Source: JAAYJG01 sp964450305
Lineage (GTDB): Bacteria; Bacillota; Clostridia; DSM-8532
Direction of reading: 5' to 3'
DNA: 64,000 nucleotides
Assembly (NCBI GenBank): GCA_964450305.1
Contig: CAYVFB010000001.1
Location: 46,066-110,065, forward strand
A model generated the notes under the pieces. It was not told the DNA's origin and searched no databases. It saw only the letters and a list, made by a program, of their open reading frames with translations. Positions 7,676 through 16,773 of the stretch are shown one piece after another (position 1 is the stretch's first letter; each line of letters opens with the position of its first letter). Position numbers and translations under genes: made by a program.

Positions 7676-8695
7676 TCAACCGTTCATCAATAGCGCTTGC
7701 AACACTTCCTGCATTTTTTCATGATTGTCCTGGATCATCTCCTGGGCTTTTTTGTGCAGGTAATTCAGATTCTCGGGGCTTCCATCGTCAATCCGGCCCT
7801 TTCCGTTGTCCAACTGAACATCAAAGCGGTAAAGGGTAACCCCGGGATACCTTTTCAGCATATGATTGGTGCTGATTCGCTGGCCTTCCCCTACCGCAGT
7901 GATCAACGGAACACCCAGCCAGGGCGCGATCCAGTTGAAAAAGCCCCATCGGCTCATGGCGTCGGTGTTATATTCCTCCTTCTGTGTCCCTGTTCCAAGG
8001 GACAGCAGGATATATTCGCTCTCCGGGCTGATTTTCCTTGCCTCAGTCAATGCGCTCATGGACGGATTGATGCAGAAGATTCCCCCATCCACAAGGCAGT
8101 AGTTAGCGCTGTCATCCACGGACATCACATGAGCAGGGGGAAAATAAGTGGGAACAGAGGTAGTGGCCAATGCCGCATCCACCATAAAAAAGTCCGGATC
8201 GGTTTCACCTCCAGCCTCGGTGGTGCGCTTTTTCATAAAGACCGGTTGCATGGATTTCATATCAAAGGAAGTGAGCAGCAGATTCGTCAGTGCATTTTTT
8301 ATGGTGCAGGTTCCAAATAGTTCGAATAAAATAGTCTGAAAGGAAGCGGCAGAATATTTACTGGTAAAAAACTGCCGTATTGTACGCCACACATATTGCC
8401 TGTTTCCAGGGAATGCTCTGTCTGCCATGGTTTCGTACAGTTGCGGCAGTTTTTGCGGAATAACCCCACCCTCCGGAGCATAAAGATTTCCATTGGGTGT
8501 TTTATACAGAGGAGCACTGAGTGCCAGTGAAATCAGCCCTCCGGTAGAGGTTCCTGCCATTAGTTCAAAAACCTTATGATAGGGCTTTTTTAGCCCGCGA
8601 TTCTCCAGCATGTCCTTTAATGTTGCAAGAAAGATCGAAGGAATGATCCCCCGAACGCCTCCACCGTCTATGGACAGAATCGCAAACTTCTTCAT
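7676..8695 (-). CDS. Patatin-like phospholipase/lipid acyl hydrolase
   Basis: 339 residues, no signal peptide, so probably cytoplasmic. The three patatin signatures are present: oxyanion glycines DGGGVRG (10-16), nucleophile elbow GTSTGG with Ser50, and DGG with Asp203 completing the Ser-Asp dyad. The product should cleave acyl chains from membrane lipids. GAGGTGATGCC precedes the ATG at 8695. It stands alone between an operon on the other strand and a divergent arabinofuranosidase gene. Some patatins are effectors of nucleotide-signalled defence, but no cyclase or sensor gene is near, so I call it only a lipase. Confidence 0.9.
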   Translation of the reverse strand: MKKFAILSIDGGGVRGIIPSIFLATLKDMLENRGLKKPYHKVFELMAGTSTGGLISLALSAPLYKTPNGNLYAPEGGVIPQKLPQLYETMADRAFPGNRQYVWRTIRQFFTSKYSAASFQTILFELFGTCTIKNALTNLLLTSFDMKSMQPVFMKKRTTEAGGETDPDFFMVDAALATTSVPTYFPPAHVMSVDDSANYCLVDGGIFCINPSMSALTEARKISPESEYILLSLGTGTQKEEYNTDAMSRWGFFNWIAPWLGVPLITAVGEGQRISTNHMLKRYPGVTLYRFDVQLDNGKGRIDDGSPENLNYLHKKAQEMIQDNHEKMQEVLQALLMNG

Positions 8696-8829
8696 GGCAT
8701 CACCTCATATGTTGTTTCCTTTAATCTTATGAGCGAATGGAGCATTTCATGATAATTCACGGAATGCACGGTTATTCAGCCAATAAAAATAAAAAGAATA
8801 CAAAATCAAGGGTTTTTGTAGATATTTCA

Positions 8830-8838
8830 TGATATAAT
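8830..8838 (+). promoter_or_regulatory. Extended -10 promoter of the arabinofuranosidase gene
   Basis: TGATATAAT: TGn extended -10 with a perfect TATAAT about 85 bases before the ATG; no recognisable -35. Confidence 0.45.
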
Positions 8839-8924
8839 AGGGTTGCTGTTAAAATCCGGCGGGCAATGGTAGGGATATGACATCGTCCCCTTACCATGTG
8901 AGTTTCAATGAGAGGAGCTAAATT

Positions 8925-10400
8925 ATGGCAAGGTTTATAATCAACGCCTTCAACAGGAAGAGCAAAATCAGCAAAGAGATCTATGGGCATTTCTCCGAGC
9001 ATCTGGGAAGATGTATTTATGAGGGAATCTATGTGGGCGAAAACTCCCCCATTCCCAATGTTAATGGTATGCGCAAGGATGTCATACAAGCGCTTAAAAA
9101 CCTTAAAATATCGGTTTTACGCTGGCCCGGAGGCTGTTTTGCCGATGAATATCACTGGATGGATGGCATAGGCCCGAAAGAGAAACGCAAGAAAATGATC
9201 AACACCCATTGGGGCGGTGTCTTGGAAGACAACAGCTTTGGTACTGATGAGTTCATGGAGCTTTGCCGTCAGTTGGAGTGCGAGCCCTATGTCAACGGGA
9301 ATCTGGGAAGCGGTACGGTTGAAGAGATGCAAAACTGGGTGGAGTATATGACCTTTGATGGCATCTCCCCCATGGCCGATCTGCGAAAAAGCAACGGGCA
9401 CGAAAAACCCTACCACCTGAAATATTTTGCTGTTGGCAATGAAAACTGGGGCTGCGGAGGCAACATGCGCCCTGAGTATTACGCCGATTTATACCGCAGA
9501 TACCAAACTTATGTGCGCTCTTACGGCAGGAATAAAATCTACCGCATCGCCTGCGGTCCTAATTCGGGGGATTATGAATGGACCGATGTGGTTATGAAGC
9601 AGGCCGGTCAGTTTATAGATGGCCTCAGCCTGCATTATTATACCGTAACGGGTGACTGGACCAAAAAGGGAAGCGCAACCCAATTCACCAAAGACGACTG
9701 GTACACGACACTGCGCAAAACCCTCGTGATGGAACAGCTTGTTACAGGACATTCACAGATCATGGATCGGTATGACCCTGAAAAGCGCATCGGCCTGATT
9801 GTGGATGAATGGGGAACCTGGCACGATGTTGAGCCCGGAACAAACCCTGGTTTCCTCTACCAGCAGAACACCCTTCGGGACGCTCTGGTAGCTGGCATTA
9901 ACCTGAATATCTTCAACAAGCACAGCGACCGCGTCACCATGGCCAACATCGCTCAAATAGTGAATGTGCTTCAGTCTGTCATCCTCACTGAGGGCGATAA
10001 AATGGTACTCACGCCCACCTACCATGTGTTTGATATGTATCAGCAGCATCAGGAATCCGAGCTTCTGGAAAGCTTTATTGAAACCAGTTCTGTGGGATCG
10101 GACAGCAACACCGTACCAAACCTGCACGAATCGGTATCTCTTTCAAATGAAGGCAAGCTTCATATCACCGTGTGCAACCTTTCACTTACAGATAGCTGCC
10201 ACGTAGACACCATTATTAATGGTTTCAAGGCTAAAAACGGGGCTGGTCGCATTTTAACCGGTGCCATGGCCGATCACAACACCTTTGAAGCTCCTGAAAT
10301 GATTAAGCCCGTATCCTTTGATAATTTCTCTGTCACAGAAGACGGGCTTACCTTTGAAATTCCAGCCAAAAGCGTCATCAGCATTACTTTGGAGCAATAA
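8925..10400 (+). CDS. abfA: Alpha-L-arabinofuranosidase, GH51
   Basis: 491 residues, cytoplasmic (no signal peptide). It removes terminal arabinofuranosyl residues from arabino-oligosaccharides taken up from plant cell walls. The (beta/alpha)8 barrel shows RWPGGCFADEYHW (66-78), the acid/base Glu173 in GNENWG and the nucleophile Glu295 in DEWGTWH, followed by the C-terminal beta-sandwich (about 390-491). AGAGGAGC is well placed before the ATG. The next gene starts in its stop codon (TAATG). No arabinose-utilisation genes flank it. Confidence 0.95.
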   Translation: MARFIINAFNRKSKISKEIYGHFSEHLGRCIYEGIYVGENSPIPNVNGMRKDVIQALKNLKISVLRWPGGCFADEYHWMDGIGPKEKRKKMINTHWGGVLEDNSFGTDEFMELCRQLECEPYVNGNLGSGTVEEMQNWVEYMTFDGISPMADLRKSNGHEKPYHLKYFAVGNENWGCGGNMRPEYYADLYRRYQTYVRSYGRNKIYRIACGPNSGDYEWTDVVMKQAGQFIDGLSLHYYTVTGDWTKKGSATQFTKDDWYTTLRKTLVMEQLVTGHSQIMDRYDPEKRIGLIVDEWGTWHDVEPGTNPGFLYQQNTLRDALVAGINLNIFNKHSDRVTMANIAQIVNVLQSVILTEGDKMVLTPTYHVFDMYQQHQESELLESFIETSSVGSDSNTVPNLHESVSLSNEGKLHITVCNLSLTDSCHVDTIINGFKAKNGAGRILTGAMADHNTFEAPEMIKPVSFDNFSVTEDGLTFEIPAKSVISITLEQ

Positions 10401-10651
10401 TGGAACGCTTATGCCGTAATTGTCTTTTCGACAACCTGAACAGGGAGCAGTTCTCACAAAACATTCAGGATTACATACAAAGCCTTTCACCGGACGAAAA
10501 AGCCGGTGAAAGGCTTTATAAAGAACGTCTTGAAATCTGTTTTCAATGCGATCAATGCCTGGAGGGGCTGTGCAGGGTGTGCGGCTGTTTCGTTCTGGCC
10601 AGAGCAGCAAAAAACAGGGCTTATTGCCCTGCTGCAGTTCGAAAGTGGTAA
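10400..10651 (+). CDS. Small Cys-rich protein, DUF6171-like
   Basis: 83 residues with nine cysteines, mainly as CRNC (5-8), CFQCDQC (about 47-53) and CRVCGCF (about 58-64), suggesting zinc or iron-sulfur binding. I recall such proteins as DUF6171; function unknown. The ATG overlaps the stop of the arabinofuranosidase gene, so translation is probably coupled. Its last codons also contain the terminator of the convergent thiN operon. Confidence 0.7.
   Translation: MERLCRNCLFDNLNREQFSQNIQDYIQSLSPDEKAGERLYKERLEICFQCDQCLEGLCRVCGCFVLARAAKNRAYCPAAVRKW
10609..10631 (-). terminator. Terminator of the thiN operon, inside the end of the opposing gene
   Basis: On the minus strand, CAGGGC, AATAA, GCCCTG then TTTTTT, 26 bases past the thiN stop. 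It lies within the coding end of the convergent small gene. Confidence 0.7.
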
Positions 10652-10656
10652 AACTA

Positions 10657-11292
10657 TCAGTCCTTTGAGAGAATAACGTATAGCCGCCCGCTGCTTATTC
10701 TGATCGTTGCCGTGTCCTCGGTAAACTCATTGCTGATTCCAAGCCCTGTACCCACATTCATGGTGAAACTAAACAGAGGCCAGGTCAGACCATCGGTGGT
10801 CACCCCCTCAACAACGGGTGTGGCGGGAAGAAGCGATACTTTATAGCCATCCATTCGGCTGATCTTTATTTTATCCCTGATAAGATATACCCTGTTGTTC
10901 TCGTTCAGGATGATACCCCGAATGCCCTTATCCAATAATTTATGCAGCAGCTGCAGGTTTGACAGGGAATGGTCAATCCTCGTTCCCATGGCCCCCATCA
11001 TAAAAATACGGGTGGCACCGTGCTCTGCTGCGTAATCCAATGCCAGCTCCATATCAGTGAAATCTTTCCGGGTGTCGTATTTTTTCAGCTCTACTCCTTC
11101 TTTTTCATAAGCCTGCAGTAGTTTTGCATCGATGGAATCAAAATCGCCCAGCACAACATGGGGGGTGATATCGGCTTTCTTGAAATGACGGGCCCCGCCA
11201 TCAGCACATATTAAAAGCTGTGCAAGGGAAGCAGTCTGCTGTAAAAGCTCCGATGATTCCACACTGCCACTGCCCACAATCAAAACATCCAT
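10657..11292 (-). CDS. thiN: Thiamine pyrophosphokinase
   Basis: 211 residues. It makes thiamine diphosphate from thiamine and ATP. ICADGGA (about 33-39), LGDFDS (53-58), KYDTRKDFTDMELAL (75-89) and the GAMGTRIDH motif (about 103-111) are characteristic of the family. AAGAAGG precedes the ATG at 11292. It is the last gene of a run rsmB-rlmN-prpC-prkC-rsgA-rpe-thiN, an order common in Firmicutes. Confidence 0.95.
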   Translation of the reverse strand: MDVLIVGSGSVESSELLQQTASLAQLLICADGGARHFKKADITPHVVLGDFDSIDAKLLQAYEKEGVELKKYDTRKDFTDMELALDYAAEHGATRIFMMGAMGTRIDHSLSNLQLLHKLLDKGIRGIILNENNRVYLIRDKIKISRMDGYKVSLLPATPVVEGVTTDGLTWPLFSFTMNVGTGLGISNEFTEDTATIRISSGRLYVILSKD

Positions 11293-11350
11293 TCAATAAC
11301 CTTCTTTACTGATTTGTATGAAAATCTGAGACATAGAGGGAAGTCGCTTG

Positions 11351-12034
11351 CTAAAAAACCTTTGCCAGTTCTCTTAATTCACGGACATAGCGCGCCGGGT
11401 CGGCAGCACCAAAGAAAGAAGAACCTGTAACAATCACATTCGCCCCCGCTGCCGTCACCTCTGCAATATTTTCCGTACTGATCCCACCGTCTATCTCAAG
11501 CAAGATATCTGGATTCTTCATTTGGATCATTTCTCGCAATTCCCTGATCTTGCCTGTCATCTGAGGAATATAGGATTGCCCGCCAAAGCCCGGATTCACC
11601 GTCATCAGCAGGATCATATCCACTGCATCCCAGCTGTAATCCAACATGGACAACGACGTGGCCGGGTTCAGCGCGATACCGGCTTTTATGCCTGCTTCCC
11701 GGATGCACTGCAGGGTTCGGTTCAAATGCGTACATGCTTCCGCGTGAACGGTGATCATATCGGCACCTGCCTGAATGAAGCTGGGAACGAGCCGATCGGG
11801 TTCAACCACCATCAGATGGACGTCCATAAACATCTCCGTCGCACCGCGGATGGATTCAATCACCGGAGGCCCGATGGTCAGGTTCGGTACATAGTGCCCA
11901 TCCATCACATCCACATGGACCCAGTCCCCGCCGGAGTTTTTTATCAGGTCAAGGGCTTCTTTCAGTCGCGTAAAATCAGCCGATAAAATCGAAGGTGCAA
12001 CCAAAATCCCTTTTTCATCGGTAACGTTGTTCAT
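11351..12034 (-). CDS. rpe: Ribulose-phosphate 3-epimerase
   Basis: 227 residues, TIM barrel. It interconverts ribulose-5-P and xylulose-5-P in the pentose phosphate pathway. APSILSADF (13-21), HVDVMDGHYVPNLT (40-53), MTVNPGFGGQ and EIDGGI contain the metal-binding and catalytic residues. The start overlaps the rsgA end by 20 bases. Confidence 0.96.
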   Translation of the reverse strand: MNNVTDEKGILVAPSILSADFTRLKEALDLIKNSGGDWVHVDVMDGHYVPNLTIGPPVIESIRGATEMFMDVHLMVVEPDRLVPSFIQAGADMITVHAEACTHLNRTLQCIREAGIKAGIALNPATSLSMLDYSWDAVDMILLMTVNPGFGGQSYIPQMTGKIRELREMIQMKNPDILLEIDGGISTENIAEVTAAGANVIVTGSSFFGAADPARYVRELRELAKVF

Positions 12035-12902
12035 AGCTTTCTTTTAACTCCTCATAAAGCTTCTTGTAGCACTCATAACGCTTTGGAGATATTTCCTCTG
12101 CTTCGACTGCGTTTTTCACGGCACATTCCGGCTCATGGATATGGTTACAGCCATTAAACCGGCATTTGCCCTGTACTTTTTCAAATTCCGGGTAGTACCA
12201 GGCCAGCTCGTCATGCTTGAGCCCCTCCAGGGTAAAAGAGCTGAAACCCGGCGTATCCACAACATATCCCCCGCAATCCAGCGGTAACAGCTGTACATGG
12301 CGGGTGGTATGCCTGCCCCTTTGTATTTTTTCAGAAACCGTGTTGGTTTCCATCACCCATTCATCCATGATCATGTTCAGGATGGTAGATTTGCCCACCC
12401 CGGATTGTCCGGCAAAAACTGTGCAGGAGCCCTCTAGCTTGTCATGCAGGTCATCGTATCCCTGCATCGTAACCTTGCTCATCGGGATAACAGGAAACCC
12501 TGTCCCCACATAGATGGCTTCCATTTGCTGCAGGCTGTCTGCATCCAGCAAATCGGTCTTGTTTATGATGATGATGGGTTGTATATCACTTTGCAATGCT
12601 GAAACCAGCAGCTTATCCACTAAAAGAAAATCTGGCTCCGGGCTGGTTCCCGACATGACGACGGCAACCTGCCTGACATTGGCAACAGGCGGGCGGACAA
12701 AAGAATTCCTTCTTTCTTTAATTTCCTCGATCCATCCCTCACGAAGGGTTTCATTGGTGATGGTGAACAGAACATGATCTCCGGGCAGGGGAGTGATTCC
12801 CCTTTTTCTGAAAATACCCCTTGTTTTACAGGCATAAAGACCGGTATCCCCTTCAACCTCGTAAAAACCGCCTATCCCTTTCAGTATCAAACCTTCTGGC
12901 AA
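12015..12902 (-). CDS. rsgA: Ribosome small subunit-dependent GTPase A
   Basis: 295 residues from a TTG at 12902, seven bases after GGAGG; this gives the usual family start MPEGLILK. A GTG two codons upstream is too close to that site. An OB fold (1-65) is followed by a circularly permuted GTPase: G4 NKTD, G1 GQSGVGKST, G3 DTPGF, and a C-terminal zinc site CRFNGCNHIHEPEC. It assists late maturation of the 30S subunit. It lies between the prkC kinase gene and rpe. Confidence 0.95.
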   Translation of the reverse strand: MPEGLILKGIGGFYEVEGDTGLYACKTRGIFRKRGITPLPGDHVLFTITNETLREGWIEEIKERRNSFVRPPVANVRQVAVVMSGTSPEPDFLLVDKLLVSALQSDIQPIIIINKTDLLDADSLQQMEAIYVGTGFPVIPMSKVTMQGYDDLHDKLEGSCTVFAGQSGVGKSTILNMIMDEWVMETNTVSEKIQRGRHTTRHVQLLPLDCGGYVVDTPGFSSFTLEGLKHDELAWYYPEFEKVQGKCRFNGCNHIHEPECAVKNAVEAEEISPKRYECYKKLYEELKESYEQRYR

Positions 12903-12920
12903 AAGCACTCCTCCGTTCCT

Positions 12921-14897
12921 TTACTGCTTGCCGATGATATCCTTCTGGTATTGCAGCTTGCCATCCATATAAACCTTAATCGTTGTGATATGGCCCGCAG
13001 ACACAGGAACCAGGACAGTCCTGGGGAACCCGGACCTCTTCAGGTTCACATTGGCCAGTATCTCTTCCTCGCCGGTGTTGCCCGGGTATGCAAACACAAC
13101 AAGCTGAATATCGTCACCAAAAGTGACTCCTTCTGGCAGGACAATGGCTTCGGAAATGTGCCCGTCTCCGGGAACAACGACATTGCTAAAGCCCATACCG
13201 TCGCCCGCGGAGGTATCTTCATCATCCCTGAAGTAAATATTGACCGGTGACAGTTCCTTGATGGTGTCCCCGGCCCTGGGAACCTGGTTGATGATCGTGC
13301 CTTTGTACCCATCACGGCCTTCGGGAAAGATGCGGCCGATACTCAGGTTTTTCTCCTGAAGGATGTTCCTGGCCTCATCCATGGTGCGTCCCGTCAGATC
13401 GGGAACAACCACATCCAGAAAATTGGGGCCCAGGCTTTTGTAGATGATCACCTCTGCACCCACCTGAACGGTTGTTCCCATGGCCGGATCGGTACGGATG
13501 ACCCTGCCCTGAGCCACCTCGTCGCTATATTCGGCAACCTCTCTGGGTTTTAGCTTTAATTCATCCCGCAGGAGGATTTCAATATCCAGATACTCTCCGA
13601 ACTTGATGTCCTCAGGGATTACTACCTCTTGCAGCCCGCTGCTGACGACCAACTCCACCTTTGTCATCCCGCCCGGCAGGATACTGATTCCCGCGGAGGG
13701 CTTCTGGGTTATCACCTTTCCCTTTTCCACCCTGTCATTATATTCGTATTCAGGCTCGGTATAGGGAAGATTCTTCAAGGTTAAGTCGGCAATCGCCTCC
13801 TCGACGTTCCACCCCTCGTAACTGATCACTTCAACCGGTGAGATCTTTGGTTCGAAGAACAGCGTTAACAAGTCTTTCACAACAACATCGTAAATCAGCC
13901 AAAGCCCGCCGAGGATAACCCCGATCAGCATGATATAGGTTGCTATCATAACCTTTTTTGGCTTATCCTTCTTTTTCTTTGTGGGTTTTTTACTGCCTGA
14001 CAAATTTTCATCCTCCAAACTTCCAATCACCCTGGTGGCAAAGGCATCGGTCTGGCTGACCGGCTCCCGTTCCAGGGCCTCACCCTTTTTCAGATGATCC
14101 AGCTCTGCAATCATTTGCAGGGCACTGTCATACCTTTCGGTTTTTGATTTCTTCATGGCCCGAAGAATAATACCATCCATTGCTCCGGGAATTCCGGGCA
14201 CAAAATCTGAAGGTACCGGTGGTTCCTCTTCAATATGCTTCAATGCTACCGTAACAGGATTATCCGCGTTAAAGGGAAGCCTGCCGGTAACCATTTCAAA
14301 CAAAGTAACACCCACGGAGTAAAGGTCGGACTTTTCATCGGTGTAACCGCCTCTGGCCTGCTCGGGGGAAGCGTAATGGACTGATCCCACCGTATCCACC
14401 TTTCTGGTGGCTGTAGCGGTTGTTGCAGCCCGGGCTATTCCAAAATCTGCTACCTTTGGCACATTATCTGAGGTCATAATAATATTCTGCGGCTTAATGT
14501 CCCGGTGTATGATGTTATGCCTGTGTGCCTTATGCAGTGCGCTAAGGATGGAGATTGCGATGTCCGCCGCCTCTTCCCAGGGCAGTGCGCCGTTTTGCTG
14601 AATATAGTCCTTCAGCGTGATGCCATCCACATATTCCATGACAATATAATGAATATCTTCTTCCTTGCCCACATCATAGATGGAAACGATGTTCGGATGA
14701 TTCAGGCTTCCGGCAGCAAATGCTTCCCGCTCAAACCGTTCCAGAAACTCTTCGTCATTGACAAATTCATCCTTTAGTATTTTGACTGCCACCCAGCGCT
14801 TTAAAACGCGGCATCGTGCCTTGTACACCTCCGCCATGCCACCGTATCCAATTCTTTCAGCCAGTTCATACCTGTTATTTAGAACTTTACCAGTCAT
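12921..14897 (-). CDS. prkC: Serine/threonine protein kinase with PASTA repeats
   Basis: 658 residues. The kinase domain (about 10-270) has GYGGMAEVY, the VAIK-type lysine in WVAVKIL, HRDIKPQNI and DFGIAR. A Lys-rich juxtamembrane stretch precedes one membrane segment (about 314-337), then three PASTA-like repeats (about 355-555) and a further extracellular tail. Such kinases sense muropeptides or lipid II and regulate growth, cell wall synthesis and spore germination. The phosphatase gene lies directly upstream. Confidence 0.95.
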   Translation of the reverse strand: MTGKVLNNRYELAERIGYGGMAEVYKARCRVLKRWVAVKILKDEFVNDEEFLERFEREAFAAGSLNHPNIVSIYDVGKEEDIHYIVMEYVDGITLKDYIQQNGALPWEEAADIAISILSALHKAHRHNIIHRDIKPQNIIMTSDNVPKVADFGIARAATTATATRKVDTVGSVHYASPEQARGGYTDEKSDLYSVGVTLFEMVTGRLPFNADNPVTVALKHIEEEPPVPSDFVPGIPGAMDGIILRAMKKSKTERYDSALQMIAELDHLKKGEALEREPVSQTDAFATRVIGSLEDENLSGSKKPTKKKKDKPKKVMIATYIMLIGVILGGLWLIYDVVVKDLLTLFFEPKISPVEVISYEGWNVEEAIADLTLKNLPYTEPEYEYNDRVEKGKVITQKPSAGISILPGGMTKVELVVSSGLQEVVIPEDIKFGEYLDIEILLRDELKLKPREVAEYSDEVAQGRVIRTDPAMGTTVQVGAEVIIYKSLGPNFLDVVVPDLTGRTMDEARNILQEKNLSIGRIFPEGRDGYKGTIINQVPRAGDTIKELSPVNIYFRDDEDTSAGDGMGFSNVVVPGDGHISEAIVLPEGVTFGDDIQLVVFAYPGNTGEEEILANVNLKRSGFPRTVLVPVSAGHITTIKVYMDGKLQYQKDIIGKQ

Positions 14898-14964
14898 CCC
14901 CGCACCTCAATTTTATTCGTTTGGGATCTGCTCCCTCATCATCCACGATTTGATGCCACAAGCC

Positions 14965-15705
14965 TTAAACCTGAACAACAATGGCAGTGATATTATCTTC
15001 CCCGCCCCGTTGATTGGCCAATGCCACCATGTTCTTCAGTATCTTATCCGGATCATCCGCGTTTGCGAGCATGGACAGCAATTCATCCGATGTTACCTTC
15101 TGTGTCAGCCCGTCGGTGCAGAATAACCAAATATCATCCCTGTATATGTCTATTTCGAAAAAATCAATCTCTATCTGTGCCTCATAGCCCAATGCCCTTG
15201 TAATCTGATTGCGCAACGGGTGTGTTTTGGCTTCTTCCGCATCCAGAATTCCCTTATCAACCAATTCCCCGACAAAGGAGTGATCCCGGGTTAATTTCTG
15301 CAGCTGCCCGTTGCGCAGCAGGTAAAATCGGCTGTCGCCAATGTGGGCAACCGTCAGTTTTTCCTTATGTAATACGCCCGCCGTTAGCGTTGTGCCGGTT
15401 CCCAACCCGCTGAGTTTACGCAGAGAGTATTGATAAATGCGGGCATTGGCTTTTAAAATAGCATCTTCCAAAAGTTCTTTAACCGAAGAATCATTATCCG
15501 GGTTTTGAATCAGGACCGCCACCTCATCCGAGACGATCTGCACAGCCATTGCGCTTGCAACATCCCCCGCTTCGTGGCCACCCATGCCGTCTGCAACGAT
15601 GAACGCCTGTGGACTGCCGTCGGCAGCAAGAACAATATTGCACGAATCCTCATTCTTTGCACGAAGCATTCCTCTGTCACTGATCGCAGCGTATTTCAAA
15701 CTCAT
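14965..15705 (-). CDS. prpC: PP2C-type protein phosphatase (PrkC partner)
   Basis: About 246 residues from the ATG at 15705 (MSLKYAAISDRG), the normal family start; a TTG at 15726 is possible. Metal-binding motifs of the PPM family are present: SDRG...KNEDS, VADGMGGHEAGD, HIGDSRFY, CTDGLT and GGEDNITAI. It removes phosphate from PrkC and its targets. The start lies inside the 3' end of rlmN, a compact arrangement typical of this cluster. Confidence 0.95.
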   Translation of the reverse strand: MSLKYAAISDRGMLRAKNEDSCNIVLAADGSPQAFIVADGMGGHEAGDVASAMAVQIVSDEVAVLIQNPDNDSSVKELLEDAILKANARIYQYSLRKLSGLGTGTTLTAGVLHKEKLTVAHIGDSRFYLLRNGQLQKLTRDHSFVGELVDKGILDAEEAKTHPLRNQITRALGYEAQIEIDFFEIDIYRDDIWLFCTDGLTQKVTSDELLSMLANADDPDKILKNMVALANQRGGEDNITAIVVQV

Positions 15706-16747
15706 CCACCATCCCATCATTCTCAAGGGTATTTTTGCGAAGCTGCCCGCATGCGGCCGATATATCGCTTCCCAGTTCTCTGCGGATTGTCACCGGTATT
15801 CTGTGTTTGTCCAGGATGCCCTGAAAGGCTTCAACCCTTTCCCTGTCGCTTTTTAAAAAGCCTTTGCCCTCCACGGGGTTCACAGGGATCAGATTGACAT
15901 GGCATAAAAGCCCGGACAGCCTTTTCCCCAGCTCCTGCGCATGTTCGTCTGCATCGTTGACACCATGCATCAGGGTATATTCAAAGGTGATTCTTCTGCC
16001 AGTCTTCTGAGTATAAATATGACATGAAGACAGTACTTTGTCAAATGGATATCTTTTGGCAATGGGCATGATTTCAGTGCGGATGGCGTCATTGGGGGCA
16101 TGCAGCGAAATGGACAGGTTGATGGGCAGATCCTCCTGTGAAAACCGCAGAATCTCCGGCACCAACCCGCAGGTGGATATGGTCATGCGTCTGTAACTGA
16201 TCTCCAGTGTATCCGGTGAGTTCAGCCTTCGCAAAAAGCGCATGACGTTTTCATAATTATCAAAGGGCTCACCAATACCCATCAGTACAACATGACTGAC
16301 ACGCTCCCCCAAATCTCTCTGGATGGACAAGACCTGGGCCAGCATTTCTCCTGTTGTGAGGTTACGGTCGATACCCAAACCGGTTGACGCACAAAAACGG
16401 CAGCCCATCCGGCAGCCGATTTGCGTAGACAAACAAACGCTGTTCCCATAATTGTACTTCATCAGTACACCCTCGACAACCTTCCCATCCAGGGTAGCGA
16501 ACAGGTATTTTCGGGTTCCGTCCTTTTCGGATATCAGTTTCCTGGTAATTTTCACCCCGCCCAGGTAAAACCGCTCCTTCAGCTTCTGACGAAAGGTCTT
16601 GGGCAGATTGGTCATCTCATCGAAGCTCTCCGCTCCCTGATAAAGCCACTGCCAAACCTGTTTTGTTCGAAATGTCGGCTCACCCAGGCTTTCGATTTCC
16701 TTTTTCAGTTCATTCAATTCCAGATCCAGGATGTTGATTGTGTTCAT
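15677..16747 (-). CDS. rlmN: 23S rRNA (adenine-2503)/tRNA (adenine-37) methyltransferase
   Basis: 356 residues, radical SAM. The CxxxCxxC cluster is Cys112, Cys116 and Cys119 in GCRMGCRFCAS. GIGEPFDNY binds SAM and SAACGQL near the C-terminus carries the methyl-shuttling cysteine. The gene follows rsmB by 26 bases and overlaps prpC. Confidence 0.96.
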   Translation of the reverse strand: MNTINILDLELNELKKEIESLGEPTFRTKQVWQWLYQGAESFDEMTNLPKTFRQKLKERFYLGGVKITRKLISEKDGTRKYLFATLDGKVVEGVLMKYNYGNSVCLSTQIGCRMGCRFCASTGLGIDRNLTTGEMLAQVLSIQRDLGERVSHVVLMGIGEPFDNYENVMRFLRRLNSPDTLEISYRRMTISTCGLVPEILRFSQEDLPINLSISLHAPNDAIRTEIMPIAKRYPFDKVLSSCHIYTQKTGRRITFEYTLMHGVNDADEHAQELGKRLSGLLCHVNLIPVNPVEGKGFLKSDRERVEAFQGILDKHRIPVTIRRELGSDISAACGQLRKNTLENDGMVDEFEIRCDQ

Positions 16748-16773
16748 ATTCTAAAAGATCCTTCTTTCATCGC

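Noticed and set aside
7676..8695. Patatin gene as a CBASS-type (CapV) defence effector
   Set aside because: No nucleotide cyclase, HORMA, TRIP13 or JAB/E1-E2 genes are adjacent; the Ubl operon is 5 kb away with unrelated genes between.
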